Assembly: GCF_012927205.1 (NCBI RefSeq)
Contig: NZ_JABBGC010000002.1
Span: 1,550,001-1,614,000, forward strand
Length of the DNA: 64,000 nucleotides
Origin: Chitinophaga fulva
GTDB lineage: Bacteria; Bacteroidota; Bacteroidia; Chitinophagales; Chitinophagaceae
Direction: 5' to 3'
Shown: positions 23,517 through 32,025 of the stretch, piece by piece
How the letters are laid out: each line of letters starts with the position of its first letter
Numbering within the stretch: position 1 is the first letter of the stretch
Notes under the pieces: model-generated
What the model saw: the letters and a program-made list of their open reading frames with translations, nothing else
What the model was told of the DNA's origin: nothing
The model's database searches: none
Made by a program: the position numbers and the translations under genes

Positions 23517-25880
23517 ATGATGATCCCATGCTTGCCCACTATTGCGAAATCGTGCATCCTTACCTGTTGTAGCGCCCTGCTGGGCCTGGCGTTACAGGCA
23601 CAGACCACACTGGTCCCCTTTGGTTCTACCTGGAAATACCTTGACAACGGCTCCAACCAGGGCTCGTCGTGGCGATCGGCCACCTTCAACGACGGCTCCT
23701 GGAAGAGCGGCCCTGCCGAACTGGGTTATGGCGACGGTGACGAAGCCACCGTTGTAAGCTATGGCAGCAATGCCAACAGCAAGTATGCCACCACGTACTT
23801 CCGGAAGCAGTTCACCCTCACCGGCCTTAGCAACTACACCAGCTTCACGCTGGAATTCAGGAGAGACGACGGTATCGTGGTGTATGTAAACGGCACCGAA
23901 GTAAAAAGAGACAACATGCCCTCCGGGATCATCTCCTACAACACCCTGGCCTCCGCCGATGCGAGCGACGACGGCGCCTCCGTACAGACAGCCTCCATTC
24001 CTGTTTCCGCTTTTGTGGAAGGCAGCAACACCATCGCAGTGGAGATACATCAGCAGGTGGTGACCAGCAGCGACATTTCCTTTGACCTGCAACTGAAAGG
24101 CAATAGCGGCAGCTCCTCCGCTTCTGTGGTAAGAGGCCCCTACCTGCAAATGGGCAACCAGACCGCCGTCACTATCCGCTGGCGCACCGCCGCGGCCAGC
24201 AACACCAAAGTGAAGTATGGCACGGTGTACGGCAGCCTGACGGACAGCGTGGTGAACACCACCTCCGCTACCGAACATGAAGTGAGGCTTACCAACCTGC
24301 AACCAGATACCCGCTACTATTACAGCATCGGTACCACCACCGCTGTGCTGGAAGCCACCGATAAAAACTATTTCAATACCGCACCACCCACCAATACCAC
24401 GCGCAAAATCAGGATTGCAGCTTATGGCGACTGCGGCAACAATTCCAGCAATCAGACCAAAGTGCGGGACGCCTACCTCAACTATGTTGGCTCCGCTCCC
24501 ACCGATGTATGGCTGCTCCTCGGCGACAACGCCTATGACGGCGGATTTGATAACGAGTATCAAACCAATTTCTTTAATATCTACAAAGACAACCTGCTCA
24601 AAAACATCCTGCTGTTCCCCACCCCTGGCAACCACGATTATGATAACGATCCTTCCCGTCAGGATGACCACAATATCCCTTACCTCGCCAACTTCACCCT
24701 GCCGAAAAATGGGGAATGCGGCGGCGTAGCTTCCGGTAAAGAAGAGTACTACTCTTTTGATTATGGCGATATCCACTTTATCTGCCTGGATTCCTACGGA
24801 GAAGAGAGCAACAAACGTTTTTACGATACCACCGCCACACAGATACAGTGGCTTAAAAACGACCTCGCTGCCAACAACCGCAAATGGACCATTGCCTACT
24901 GGCACCATCCGCCATACACTATGGGCAGCCATAATTCAGATTCAGAAAGTGAACTGGTAAAAGTAAGACAGAACCTCATCCGCATACTGGAACGCTACGG
25001 GGTAGACCTTATCCTCAACGGCCATAGTCACGATTACGAACGTTCTTACTTTATCCGCGGGCACTATGGACTGGAAAACACCTTCTCGCTGACGCAGCAT
25101 GCTGTCAGCAAGAGCAGCGCGAAATACGATAGTACTGCCAGCTCCTGCCCTTACATATCTTCGTCCGCCAAAACAAACCACGGCACCGTGTACGTAGTGG
25201 CCGGTTCCGCCGGACAAGTAGGCGGTACCTCTTCTTCTTTCCCGCACGCCAGTTCCTATTATGCCAATGCCACTACCGGTGGTTCACTGGTATTGGAGAT
25301 AGAAGGCAACAGGCTGGATGCGAAATTCATTGCGGCGGATAAAACGATCAAAGACCGCTTCACCATGATGAAAGATGTCAATAAAACCACCGTGGTGAAT
25401 GCTACTGCCGGGCAACCGCTTACTCTTAGCGCTTCCTGGCCCGGCAACTACCAATGGGATGACGGCTCTGCCAGTCGTACCAGGACTGTAACGCCCAACA
25501 GCACCACGGTGTATACCGTTACCGACAACGCCACGCCAACGATCTGCGTAACCGATACCTTCAAAGTAGTGACCGGCGCGCTGATGGCCACCACCGCCGT
25601 CGCCGAAAACAAAACAACGGCAGCACCATCTACCTTCTCCTGTAAAGTATATCCTAATCCATCTCCCAATAATAAATTACTGGTGGAGATCAGCAGCAAA
25701 CAGCAGCAGCTGGTGAGATACAGCATTGTAGACCTTTCCGGCAGGAAAATACAGGAAAATGCATGGCAGGTAGGTTCCGGTACCTCTACACAAACCATCA
25801 CACTGCCGCGCGGCAATTATATCCTCACGGTGATCAACAATAACGGTGAGCGACAAACGCAACAACTGGTAGTAGAATAA
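23517..25880 (+). CDS. Secreted purple acid phosphatase-like metallophosphoesterase with type IX sorting domain
   Basis: This is 787 residues (ATG at 23517; a second ATG follows at once). A signal peptide ends near LALQAQ. Residues about 30-195 form a jelly-roll carbohydrate/lectin-like domain (FRRDDGIVVYVNGTEV). A purple acid phosphatase N-terminal fibronectin-like domain follows (VRGPYLQMGNQTAVTIRWRT ... YYYSIGT). The metallophosphatase core shows AYGDCG, LLGDNAYDGG, PGNHDYDND, AYWHHPPYT and NGHSHDYERS, so all metal-ligand motifs are present. After a PKD/SprB-like stretch the C-terminus has KVYPNPSPNNKLLVEI and ends QTQQLVVE, the type A sorting domain of the type IX secretion system. It should release phosphate from organic phosphate outside the cell. 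A strong terminator follows. Confidence 0.92.
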   Translation: MMIPCLPTIAKSCILTCCSALLGLALQAQTTLVPFGSTWKYLDNGSNQGSSWRSATFNDGSWKSGPAELGYGDGDEATVVSYGSNANSKYATTYFRKQFTLTGLSNYTSFTLEFRRDDGIVVYVNGTEVKRDNMPSGIISYNTLASADASDDGASVQTASIPVSAFVEGSNTIAVEIHQQVVTSSDISFDLQLKGNSGSSSASVVRGPYLQMGNQTAVTIRWRTAAASNTKVKYGTVYGSLTDSVVNTTSATEHEVRLTNLQPDTRYYYSIGTTTAVLEATDKNYFNTAPPTNTTRKIRIAAYGDCGNNSSNQTKVRDAYLNYVGSAPTDVWLLLGDNAYDGGFDNEYQTNFFNIYKDNLLKNILLFPTPGNHDYDNDPSRQDDHNIPYLANFTLPKNGECGGVASGKEEYYSFDYGDIHFICLDSYGEESNKRFYDTTATQIQWLKNDLAANNRKWTIAYWHHPPYTMGSHNSDSESELVKVRQNLIRILERYGVDLILNGHSHDYERSYFIRGHYGLENTFSLTQHAVSKSSAKYDSTASSCPYISSSAKTNHGTVYVVAGSAGQVGGTSSSFPHASSYYANATTGGSLVLEIEGNRLDAKFIAADKTIKDRFTMMKDVNKTTVVNATAGQPLTLSASWPGNYQWDDGSASRTRTVTPNSTTVYTVTDNATPTICVTDTFKVVTGALMATTAVAENKTTAAPSTFSCKVYPNPSPNNKLLVEISSKQQQLVRYSIVDLSGRKIQENAWQVGSGTSTQTITLPRGNYILTVINNNGERQTQQLVVE

Positions 25881-25899
25881 CCGATATTTTCTTAAATAA

Positions 25900-25938
25900 A
25901 AAATCCCGGGGCATCATAAGAATGTCCCGGGATTTTTA
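25900..25938. terminator. Bidirectional intrinsic terminator
   Basis: A 16-bp stem (25900-25915 with 25923-25938, one G-T wobble) has a 7-base loop and is flanked by A5 on the left and T5 on the right. It lies between the convergent phosphatase gene (stop 25880) and the lectin gene (stop 25957) and can serve both. Confidence 0.9.
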
Positions 25939-25956
25939 TTTGTCATGCGGCTGCTG

Positions 25957-27027
25957 TTAGCTACCAATGGGTGTGGCAGCGTGTATAAACGTAGGCCGGC
26001 TGAAAGTATAGAAAGGTTGAAAGAAACACCAGATGCGTTTGGAGCCATGTGAACGGAATACTTGTGTAGTATTGTTAGGATTGGCAATGGAAAAACTGAT
26101 CGTAGCATTATTTACATCCGGGAAATTGGGATCATATATTTTCAGCGAGAGATCAGCGCCATCCAGCTCATAGCCATACACCAGCACCACGTGGTTTTCG
26201 CCGAGGTCAGCAGGATTGAGGGATTTTGTTTGTACCAATGCGAGGGGTACCAGCTGGTTACTGTCCAGCTTACGTTTCATTTTAGGCCATTCATCTTTGA
26301 TCATGCGCCAGGCCCTGCCTCGCGGCGCCAGGCCTATTTTGCTCATGTCCGTTTCATGGTCCGGCAGCGCGGGGTTCATCAATACCATATACGTAGTGAT
26401 GCCGCCGGGCAGGTTGAAGCTGGTGATAAAGCGGTCCACCAGGTAGTTGTACATCGTGCCACCACAGGGAGACGTAGTCGTGGCCGGCGGAAGCATTTTG
26501 CTTTCAAAGAGGTCACGCACAACGAACACCATACCGCCGCACACGCCATTGGAAGCGTTGCCAATGGGGATTTTGATAGTACCGAAAGGAATGGGCGGTA
26601 TCAGGTTAAACAACGGGCAATCCGGAAACCGGCTGTTACTAAAATGAAAAGCGTTCACGCTCGGTGTAAATCCGGGTACGCTGTGTTGCCTTATCCAGGT
26701 ATCGGATGACCATAACGCTTTACCATTGGCATCATATATCACCAGGTTGCCATCATCCTGTAATATCAGCCAGGCGCCATAGTGGCCGTCTGTGCCCGTG
26801 TCCCATACGTAGCTGTGGCCGGGGCCATACATGACGAGGTTACCATCCTGCTGCATTTCCAGTATGTCTACCTGACGGCCGTCCGTATTGGAGGCCCATC
26901 TGGGTATATTGCCGGTACGGTACAGTACCAGGTTGCCGTCGCCTTGTAGTATCAATGTCGTTTTTCCGTTGGGGGCAGTTAATGTTCCGCCGACTGGGAG
27001 CGATTGTCCCGGTAGAAGCCTATCCAT
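25957..27027 (-). CDS. Bulb-type mannose-binding lectin fused to a putative papain-fold domain
   Basis: This is 356 residues with no signal peptide at the ATG (MDRLLPGQSLPVGG). Residues 1-110 form a complete GNA/B-lectin prism with three perfect QxDxNxVxY sites: QGDGNLVLY, QQDGNLVMY and QDDGNLVIY. The rest (about 120-356) begins VNAFHFSNSRFP and contains NGVCGGMVFVVRD, ENHVVLVYGYEL and IYDPNFPD. This spacing of Cys, His and Asp/Asn resembles the catalytic order of papain/C39-like folds, and GYE...KIYDPN is typical of C39-like peptidase ends. I infer a cysteine peptidase or transglutaminase-like effector that binds mannose-type glycans; activity is unproven. It could be exported by a non-classical or contractile system, which is not seen here. 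Confidence 0.75.
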   Translation of the reverse strand: MDRLLPGQSLPVGGTLTAPNGKTTLILQGDGNLVLYRTGNIPRWASNTDGRQVDILEMQQDGNLVMYGPGHSYVWDTGTDGHYGAWLILQDDGNLVIYDANGKALWSSDTWIRQHSVPGFTPSVNAFHFSNSRFPDCPLFNLIPPIPFGTIKIPIGNASNGVCGGMVFVVRDLFESKMLPPATTTSPCGGTMYNYLVDRFITSFNLPGGITTYMVLMNPALPDHETDMSKIGLAPRGRAWRMIKDEWPKMKRKLDSNQLVPLALVQTKSLNPADLGENHVVLVYGYELDGADLSLKIYDPNFPDVNNATISFSIANPNNTTQVFRSHGSKRIWCFFQPFYTFSRPTFIHAATPIGS

Positions 27028-27237
27028 AATATGGGGGTTAATTTGTTTTGTGTGATTAATAAACGTTATCTGGGGTTAACCGGTTAATTACAGTACAAAA
27101 GTAGGCTCCCGGCGGCAAGCTGATAAGCGTAGAAACAGGGAATTTGATAACTCAGTAGATGTACGGAGACGCTTTGACCAGTTTACCCCCTCCCCGATCC
27201 GCTGGCGGGGAAATTAATTCACTATAATAAAAAGCAC

Positions 27238-27267
27238 TTTGTGTTTCAAAGTATATTCGTATTTTTG
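27238..27267 (+). promoter_or_regulatory. Bacteroidota-type promoter for the radical SAM gene
   Basis: TTTG (27238-27241), an 18-base spacer and TATTTTTG (27260-27267) match the TTTG / TAnnTTTG consensus. Transcription would begin near 27274, leaving a leader of about 19 bases before the ATG at 27293. Confidence 0.7.
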
Positions 27268-27292
27268 TATGGCCATTCTAAAATAACCTGCT

Positions 27293-28684
27293 ATGAAAAT
27301 AGATATTATCATCGCGTATGTTCAGCGATACGAATTCGGCCATGAATATGATTTTGTGCCGCCCATTACCGGTATACACCTGGCGGCCATCACGCCGGCG
27401 GGGCATACCGTAGCTGTTTATCATCAGCAGGTAGATAAAATTAATACCGACACAGATGCCGATCTGATCGCCATCTCCTTCTTCAGTGGTTTTGCCATGG
27501 CGGCCTATACACTGGCCGTGGAGTTCAGGAAAAGAGGGAAAACAGTGGTGGCCGGCGGTCCGCATGTGACCTACTGTCAATCAGAAGCGCTGGAATACTT
27601 TGACGCCATCGTCACCGGTGAAGCGGAGAACGTGTGGCCGCAGCTGATCACCGATGCTGCTGCGGGGCAACTGAAACGGATATACGCCGGCAGTCCCTGC
27701 GACATGCAGGACCTCCCCACGCCAAGATATGACCTGCTACCGAACAAATTCTTTATCCGGAAAGTGGTCCAGGCTACCAGGGGATGCCCCTTCTCCTGCT
27801 CCTTCTGCACCGTTCCCTCGCTCAATCCGGGTTTCCGGCTAAGGCCTGTTAAAGATGTATTGCGCGATGCAGGCTACGATAAATTCGACTACTGGTGGCA
27901 ACGGAAGGTGGTATGGTTCTGGGATGACAACCTCACGATCAGGCGCCCCTACATCCGGGAACTGTTGCAGGAAATGATCCCTTTGAAAAAATGGTGGCTT
28001 ACCCAGGCCAGTATGGACATCGCCAAAGATCCGGAACTGCTGGACCTCATGAAGGCATCCGGCTGTATCGGCGTTTTCCTCGGCATCGAATCTTTCGGAA
28101 CAGATTCCCTCGCCGATGCCAACAAACGGCAAAACAAAATAGCCAACTACAGCGCTGCCGTGAAAGCGATCCGCCAACGCGGCATTGCAGTGATGGCCGG
28201 TTTTATCGCCGGCTTCGATCATGACGATGAACAAAGTATCGTCAACATGGCCGATCAGCTGATGGAAATAGGCATAGACGTTCCCTTCCTGAGTATCATG
28301 ACGCCATTCAGAGGCACCCCTATCTATCAAACATTAAAAAAGGAGGACAGAATACTGGAAGACAGGAACTGGAATTATTACAATGGTTATAACGTTGCTT
28401 TTACACCGAAAAAAATCGATGCCGAACAACTGCTGCATGCCCACAGAAAGTTATGGAAAAAGTCATTCTCGCCCTGGTATGCCGGCAAACGGATACTTCG
28501 CGGCCTATTTACGCTCAGGTGGGGCGCACTGCTGCTATCCCTCTTTATGAACAGCTTCTACTCCTATAAACGGGTCAGGAAAAACTACCCGATCGACATG
28601 ACTAAACGAAAAAACGGCGTAAACGCCGTGGAACCGGTTATGCATCCTGAAAGAAAAGGCAATGCGTTAGCATTGCCGGCTTAA
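27293..28684 (+). CDS. B12-binding-domain radical SAM enzyme
   Basis: This is 463 residues. Residues 1-130 resemble a cobalamin-binding Rossmann domain (DADLIAISFFSGFA, VVAGGPHVTYCQ, IVTGEAE) but lack an obvious DxHxxG motif, so B12 may not be bound. The radical SAM core has the iron-sulfur cluster motif CPFSCSFC (C165, C169, C172) and later GCIGVFLGIES and FIAGFDHDDEQS, which follow the class B (BchE/HpnJ-like) pattern. The C-terminal 100 residues contain a hydrophobic segment (WGALLLSLFMNSFY). Enzymes of this type do methylation, cyclisation or C-C bond chemistry on lipids, tetrapyrroles or natural products; the substrate is not readable here. It is a single gene with its own promoter. Confidence 0.88.
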   Translation: MKIDIIIAYVQRYEFGHEYDFVPPITGIHLAAITPAGHTVAVYHQQVDKINTDTDADLIAISFFSGFAMAAYTLAVEFRKRGKTVVAGGPHVTYCQSEALEYFDAIVTGEAENVWPQLITDAAAGQLKRIYAGSPCDMQDLPTPRYDLLPNKFFIRKVVQATRGCPFSCSFCTVPSLNPGFRLRPVKDVLRDAGYDKFDYWWQRKVVWFWDDNLTIRRPYIRELLQEMIPLKKWWLTQASMDIAKDPELLDLMKASGCIGVFLGIESFGTDSLADANKRQNKIANYSAAVKAIRQRGIAVMAGFIAGFDHDDEQSIVNMADQLMEIGIDVPFLSIMTPFRGTPIYQTLKKEDRILEDRNWNYYNGYNVAFTPKKIDAEQLLHAHRKLWKKSFSPWYAGKRILRGLFTLRWGALLLSLFMNSFYSYKRVRKNYPIDMTKRKNGVNAVEPVMHPERKGNALALPA

Positions 28685-29589
28685 TTCATGCTCCTGAATT
28701 CCAGCGGTGTTTTCCCCGTTTTCTGCTTAAACAGTTTATTAAAATACTGGGGATAGTCAAACCCCAGCGAGTAGGCAATTTCACCAACAGGCATATTGGT
28801 GCTTAGCAGGATGTTTTTAGCTGCTTCGATCAAATGGATGTGGATGTGGTCCTGCGTATTTTTCCCGGTTTCCTTCTTTAGCAGATCGCTGAGATAACCG
28901 GGAGACAGATGCACCTGCTCCGCCAGGTCTTTTACTGTGATGAGTTTTTTCTCACCGGTGGCATTGCCGGTAAAATGCGCGGTCAGTATCTTTTCCACCT
29001 GCGCGACCACATTGTTATTGGAACTTTTTCTCGTGATAAACTGCCGGCCGTAAAAACGGGAGCAATAATTCAATAGTAACTCAATCGTGGAAACGATGAT
29101 CGCCTGGCTGTGCACATCAATATTTTCCTGTAGTTCTGTCTGGATTTTTAGCATACAGTCAAGCAGAATCTGTTTTTCTTTTTCTGACAGGTGAAGCGCC
29201 TCCGATGTTTCATAGGAGAAAAAACTGTAGTCCTTCATCCTGTCGTTCAAAGCAGTGCCCCTGATGAGATCAGGATGGAAAAACAGGCCCCAGCCTGCCA
29301 TGCCTTCTGTACTTTCTGTATCGTCATCCATTTCGATGACCTGGTTGGGCGCCATGCAAATCAGGCTGCCATCCTGGAAATCCACGATCTTGCGGCCGTA
29401 TTTCACACTGGTATTAAAGTCCTTGAACAGGACCGTATAATGCCCTGCGGAAATTTTAGTGCCATCGCTGATATGCTCCGTTACCTTGCTAAAATCTATG
29501 ACGGCCACCAGCGGATGATGAACAACGTCCTCCAGCCGGAACAATTTAAATATATCGGAAATCGTCTGTATATGAATAAACCCGGACAT
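28681..29589 (-). CDS. AraC-family transcriptional regulator
   Basis: This is 302 residues. The N-terminal cupin-like sensor region (about 1-180) includes KISAGHYTVLFKDFN. The C-terminal double HTH (about 200-302) has TVKDLAEQVHLSPGYLSDLL and the conserved second-helix block GEIAYSLGFDYPQYFNKLFK, ending TGKTPLEFRSMN. It lies 86 bases downstream of an SDR oxidoreductase, separated by a hairpin terminator, so the two may be expressed separately. It is paralogous to the second AraC gene at 33388-34317. The 3' end overlaps the convergent radical SAM gene by 4 bases. Confidence 0.93.
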   Translation of the reverse strand: MSGFIHIQTISDIFKLFRLEDVVHHPLVAVIDFSKVTEHISDGTKISAGHYTVLFKDFNTSVKYGRKIVDFQDGSLICMAPNQVIEMDDDTESTEGMAGWGLFFHPDLIRGTALNDRMKDYSFFSYETSEALHLSEKEKQILLDCMLKIQTELQENIDVHSQAIIVSTIELLLNYCSRFYGRQFITRKSSNNNVVAQVEKILTAHFTGNATGEKKLITVKDLAEQVHLSPGYLSDLLKKETGKNTQDHIHIHLIEAAKNILLSTNMPVGEIAYSLGFDYPQYFNKLFKQKTGKTPLEFRSMN

Positions 29590-29623
29590 ACTGTATGCAT
29601 TAATCTCCCATAAAATTACGTAA

Positions 29624-29663
29624 AACGATGGAAGTCATGACCAGCCTCATCACTTCCATCGTT
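29624..29663 (-). terminator. Hairpin terminator after the SDR gene
   Basis: A 12-bp inverted repeat (29624-29635 with 29652-29663), extended by four more pairs after one mismatch, has a CCAGCC loop. On the minus strand it ends in a TTTT run. It is 12 bases downstream of the SDR stop and 34 bases before the AraC start; it could also act as an operator. Confidence 0.6.
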
Positions 29664-29675
29664 CTCCATACTTCA

Positions 29676-30491
29676 TCAAAGCCCCAACTGTGCTTTTATG
29701 CCACCGATGAAAGCTTCGTCATCCAGTTGTTTGCGGTTGGCGATGATGACTTTGGCATCTTCCCCGGCGGTATACCGCAGCTGATTGGTACCGTCGGTGG
29801 CCGCTTCATAAATCACCTCCGCAATCTGGCGGCCGTTTGGAGCGCCCTGGTACATAGCCGTGGTGGTTTCCATTAATTTGCCCACCAATCCCTGGTATTC
29901 TACGAGCGATTCATCATTGCTGAAATCAAATGACCTGCTGACGAAGTCGGTGGCTATGGCGCCCGGCTCGACGATTTTCACTTTTCCGCCAAACTGCTCC
30001 ACTTCATAGCTCAGTGATTCGGAGATGCCTTCCACCGCAAATTTGGTCCCGTGGTACAGTGACCCTAAGGGGAAGGTGATCTTACCGCCAATAGAAGATA
30101 TATTGATGATGATACCGCTTTTATTGGTACGAAAATGTGGCAGCAACGCTTTGGTCACGTCGAGCAACCCTATCACATTGGTATTAAACTGACGGATGAT
30201 CCGCTCCCTGGAGAATGATTCCAGCGGGCCATAGGCGCCATATCCGGCATTGTTGACCAGCACATCAATCCTGCCAAATTTCCGGATACCTTCCTGCACC
30301 GCATTGTCGATAGAAGCCGTATCCAATACATCCAGCCGGGTAACCAGCACATTGTCCAGGGTGGTCAGGGTTGTTTCCACTTCAGGCTTGCGCATGGTAG
30401 CGATCACATTCCAGCCTTTTGACTGGAACAGTTCCGCTGCTCCTTTTCCCAACCCGGCACTGGCGCCGGTAATTAAAACTGTCTTATTCAT
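29676..30491 (-). CDS. Short-chain dehydrogenase/reductase
   Basis: This is a 271-residue classical SDR. It has the cofactor motif TGASAGLGKGA near the N-terminus, NNAGYGAYG, the catalytic Ser region INISSIGG, and the catalytic pair in YHGTK. It should be an NAD(P)H-dependent carbonyl or alcohol oxidoreductase of the cytoplasm; the substrate cannot be told. The PGAIATDF segment is typical of the group. An AraC regulator follows on the same strand, suggesting inducible control. Confidence 0.93.
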   Translation of the reverse strand: MNKTVLITGASAGLGKGAAELFQSKGWNVIATMRKPEVETTLTTLDNVLVTRLDVLDTASIDNAVQEGIRKFGRIDVLVNNAGYGAYGPLESFSRERIIRQFNTNVIGLLDVTKALLPHFRTNKSGIIINISSIGGKITFPLGSLYHGTKFAVEGISESLSYEVEQFGGKVKIVEPGAIATDFVSRSFDFSNDESLVEYQGLVGKLMETTTAMYQGAPNGRQIAEVIYEAATDGTNQLRYTAGEDAKVIIANRKQLDDEAFIGGIKAQLGL

Positions 30492-31043
30492 TTTCGGATT
30501 TTTTAATTTGATGATGTAAAGGTCGGGCGCAAAACAGGGTGGCTTATAAGACTAATCCGGGGAAATTGTATACTTTTCACCTCCTGCACCGATTGCGCAA
30601 TTAAATCAAAATACTATCAACATTCCACCGTTACCGGTCACACGACTTCTCCTATCCATCTAATTAACAAGCACTTACAGGGGTTTTCTTTAGGTATCTC
30701 TCGGGTATCCTTCTGGTATCCTTTACCTATCTACCTGGTAAGCGCTATCTGAGAGCGCAAAAAATCAATATTATTTTATCACGCACAAATTCTCCGTTCC
30801 CGCACATTTTTTCTCCGGCCCGGCATATTGTATGGCGAATAAATTCATCAACTTTGGATGACTGTTTCACAACAACGCAACCACGCCGCAGCAACTGACG
30901 AATCCTTGAAATACGCCACCCGTCTGCCATCTGACAATATCACCAAATTGTCAGGTTCTTCTGATGGTATAGGATTATTCTGAAGTTATCAATAACTTAC
31001 TATTGATCGACCGTTTATCTGCCCCTACGAAACCCAACGTCTG
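30492..31043. other. Long intergenic region without a supported gene
   Basis: This 552-base divergent gap lies between the SDR (minus) and the BSP-like peptidase (plus). A 61-codon minus-strand frame at 30745-30930 has no family features and I do not accept it as a gene. The main structure is an 11-base-period repeat at 30682-30747, listed separately. I found no clean TAnnTTTG element for the plus-strand gene. Confidence 0.5.
30682..30747. repeat. Short tandem iterons with an 11-bp period (GGTATC core)
   Basis: GGTATC occurs at 30693, 30704 and 30715, exactly 11 bases apart. Degenerate copies continue in phase: GGTTTT at 30682, CCTATC at 30726 and GGTAAG at 30737. A period of one helical turn puts all the cores on the same face of DNA, as in cooperative regulator-binding arrays. 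Confidence 0.6.
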
Positions 31044-31802
31044 ATGAGACACCCAAACCCGTTATGCATTGCACTCAGTGCCGTTTCTCTTTTTGTTTTT
31101 TCTGCTTGTAGCAAATCATCACTCACCGAGCCTCAGGAGTCCGCGCAGTCTGCGTTATCCTCTGCCAAACAGGTAACTGCCGCTTCCACCACGCCCGTCG
31201 GCACCGTTATTTACACCAGCAATGGGTATAAACTTACGTTCACCAACAATGCCGGTGGTTTTGACGATGCCACCCGCCAAAAATTCGTGGACATGTACTT
31301 TAGTATTTATCCTACATTGCTAAATCGATTTTATACAGGCGCCACCAAACAGGTCACATTTGTTATTGATCCTAACTACAACGGTGTGGCCTATACGTCC
31401 GGCACCACGGTCACCTACAGCGCCGCCTGGATGGCCAATCATCCGCAGGACGTGGACGTACTCACCCATGAGGTAATGCATGTTGTGCAGGCATACACCG
31501 GCGGCACGCCCGGTTGGCTGACAGAAGGCATTGCGGACTATGTACGCTACAAGTATGGTGTAAACAACGGTCCCGCAGGCTGGTCACTCCCCGCCTGGTC
31601 TTCTTCCCAGTCCTATACAGATGCCTACCGCGTAACAGCACGTTTCCTCGTATGGCTGGAACGACATGTCAGGGCCACCATTGTGGATGACCTGAATACG
31701 GCGCTGCGCAACAAGACCTACTCCGGCAACACCTGGAATCAACTCACCGGCAAATCAGTAGACCAGCTGTGGACAGACTACTCCAATAACCCGGCCTTAT
31801 AA
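31044..31802 (+). CDS. Secreted lipoprotein zinc metallopeptidase, plant basic secretory protein (BSP) family
   Basis: This is 252 residues. The lipoprotein signal MRHPNPLCIALSAVSLFVFSA is followed by C22, then a Ser/Ala-rich tether to about residue 52. The catalytic region has LTHEVMHVVQAY with the HExxH zinc motif (H142, E143, H146) and TPGWLTEGIADYVRY, which matches the BSP family (Pfam Peptidase of plants and bacteria). FVIDPNYNGVAYTSG is also typical. It is likely an extracytoplasmic peptidase anchored in a membrane. The long upstream gap carries 11-bp iterons that may control it, and a hairpin terminator follows. Confidence 0.9.
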   Translation: MRHPNPLCIALSAVSLFVFSACSKSSLTEPQESAQSALSSAKQVTAASTTPVGTVIYTSNGYKLTFTNNAGGFDDATRQKFVDMYFSIYPTLLNRFYTGATKQVTFVIDPNYNGVAYTSGTTVTYSAAWMANHPQDVDVLTHEVMHVVQAYTGGTPGWLTEGIADYVRYKYGVNNGPAGWSLPAWSSSQSYTDAYRVTARFLVWLERHVRATIVDDLNTALRNKTYSGNTWNQLTGKSVDQLWTDYSNNPAL

Positions 31803-31972
31803 TTCATGTAAGATATCATAGCATTGCCGTTATTATTCTCTAACCAGGGAATGATGAACAGTCGATCAACTATTCAGGCAATGGTATGTACTACAGGTTA
31901 CCGGCTGCCCTGTAAGGCACGGCCGGTAACCCTGCGTCTTAATTCCTGCTATATTATTTCTTCCACAAACAG

Positions 31973-32004
31973 GAAATCCGCATCTGGGACCAAATGCGGA
32001 TTTC
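31973..32004. terminator. Bidirectional intrinsic terminator
   Basis: An 11-bp perfect stem (31973-31983 with 31994-32004) has a 10-base loop, and T-rich sequence follows on the plus strand (TTTCTTATTTG). It lies between the convergent peptidase (stop 31802) and YwqG-like gene (stop 32026). Confidence 0.75.
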
Positions 32005-32025
32005 TTATTTGAGCGTCAAAATACA

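Noticed and set aside
23592..24932. 446-codon minus-strand open frame inside the phosphatase gene
   Set aside because: It mirrors a GC-rich coding frame on the opposite strand, is Gly/Val/Ile-rich without motifs, and overlaps a gene with complete catalytic motifs.
30745..30930. 61-codon minus-strand frame in the long intergenic region
   Set aside because: No recognisable features, no ribosome-binding context, and it starts in the middle of the gap.
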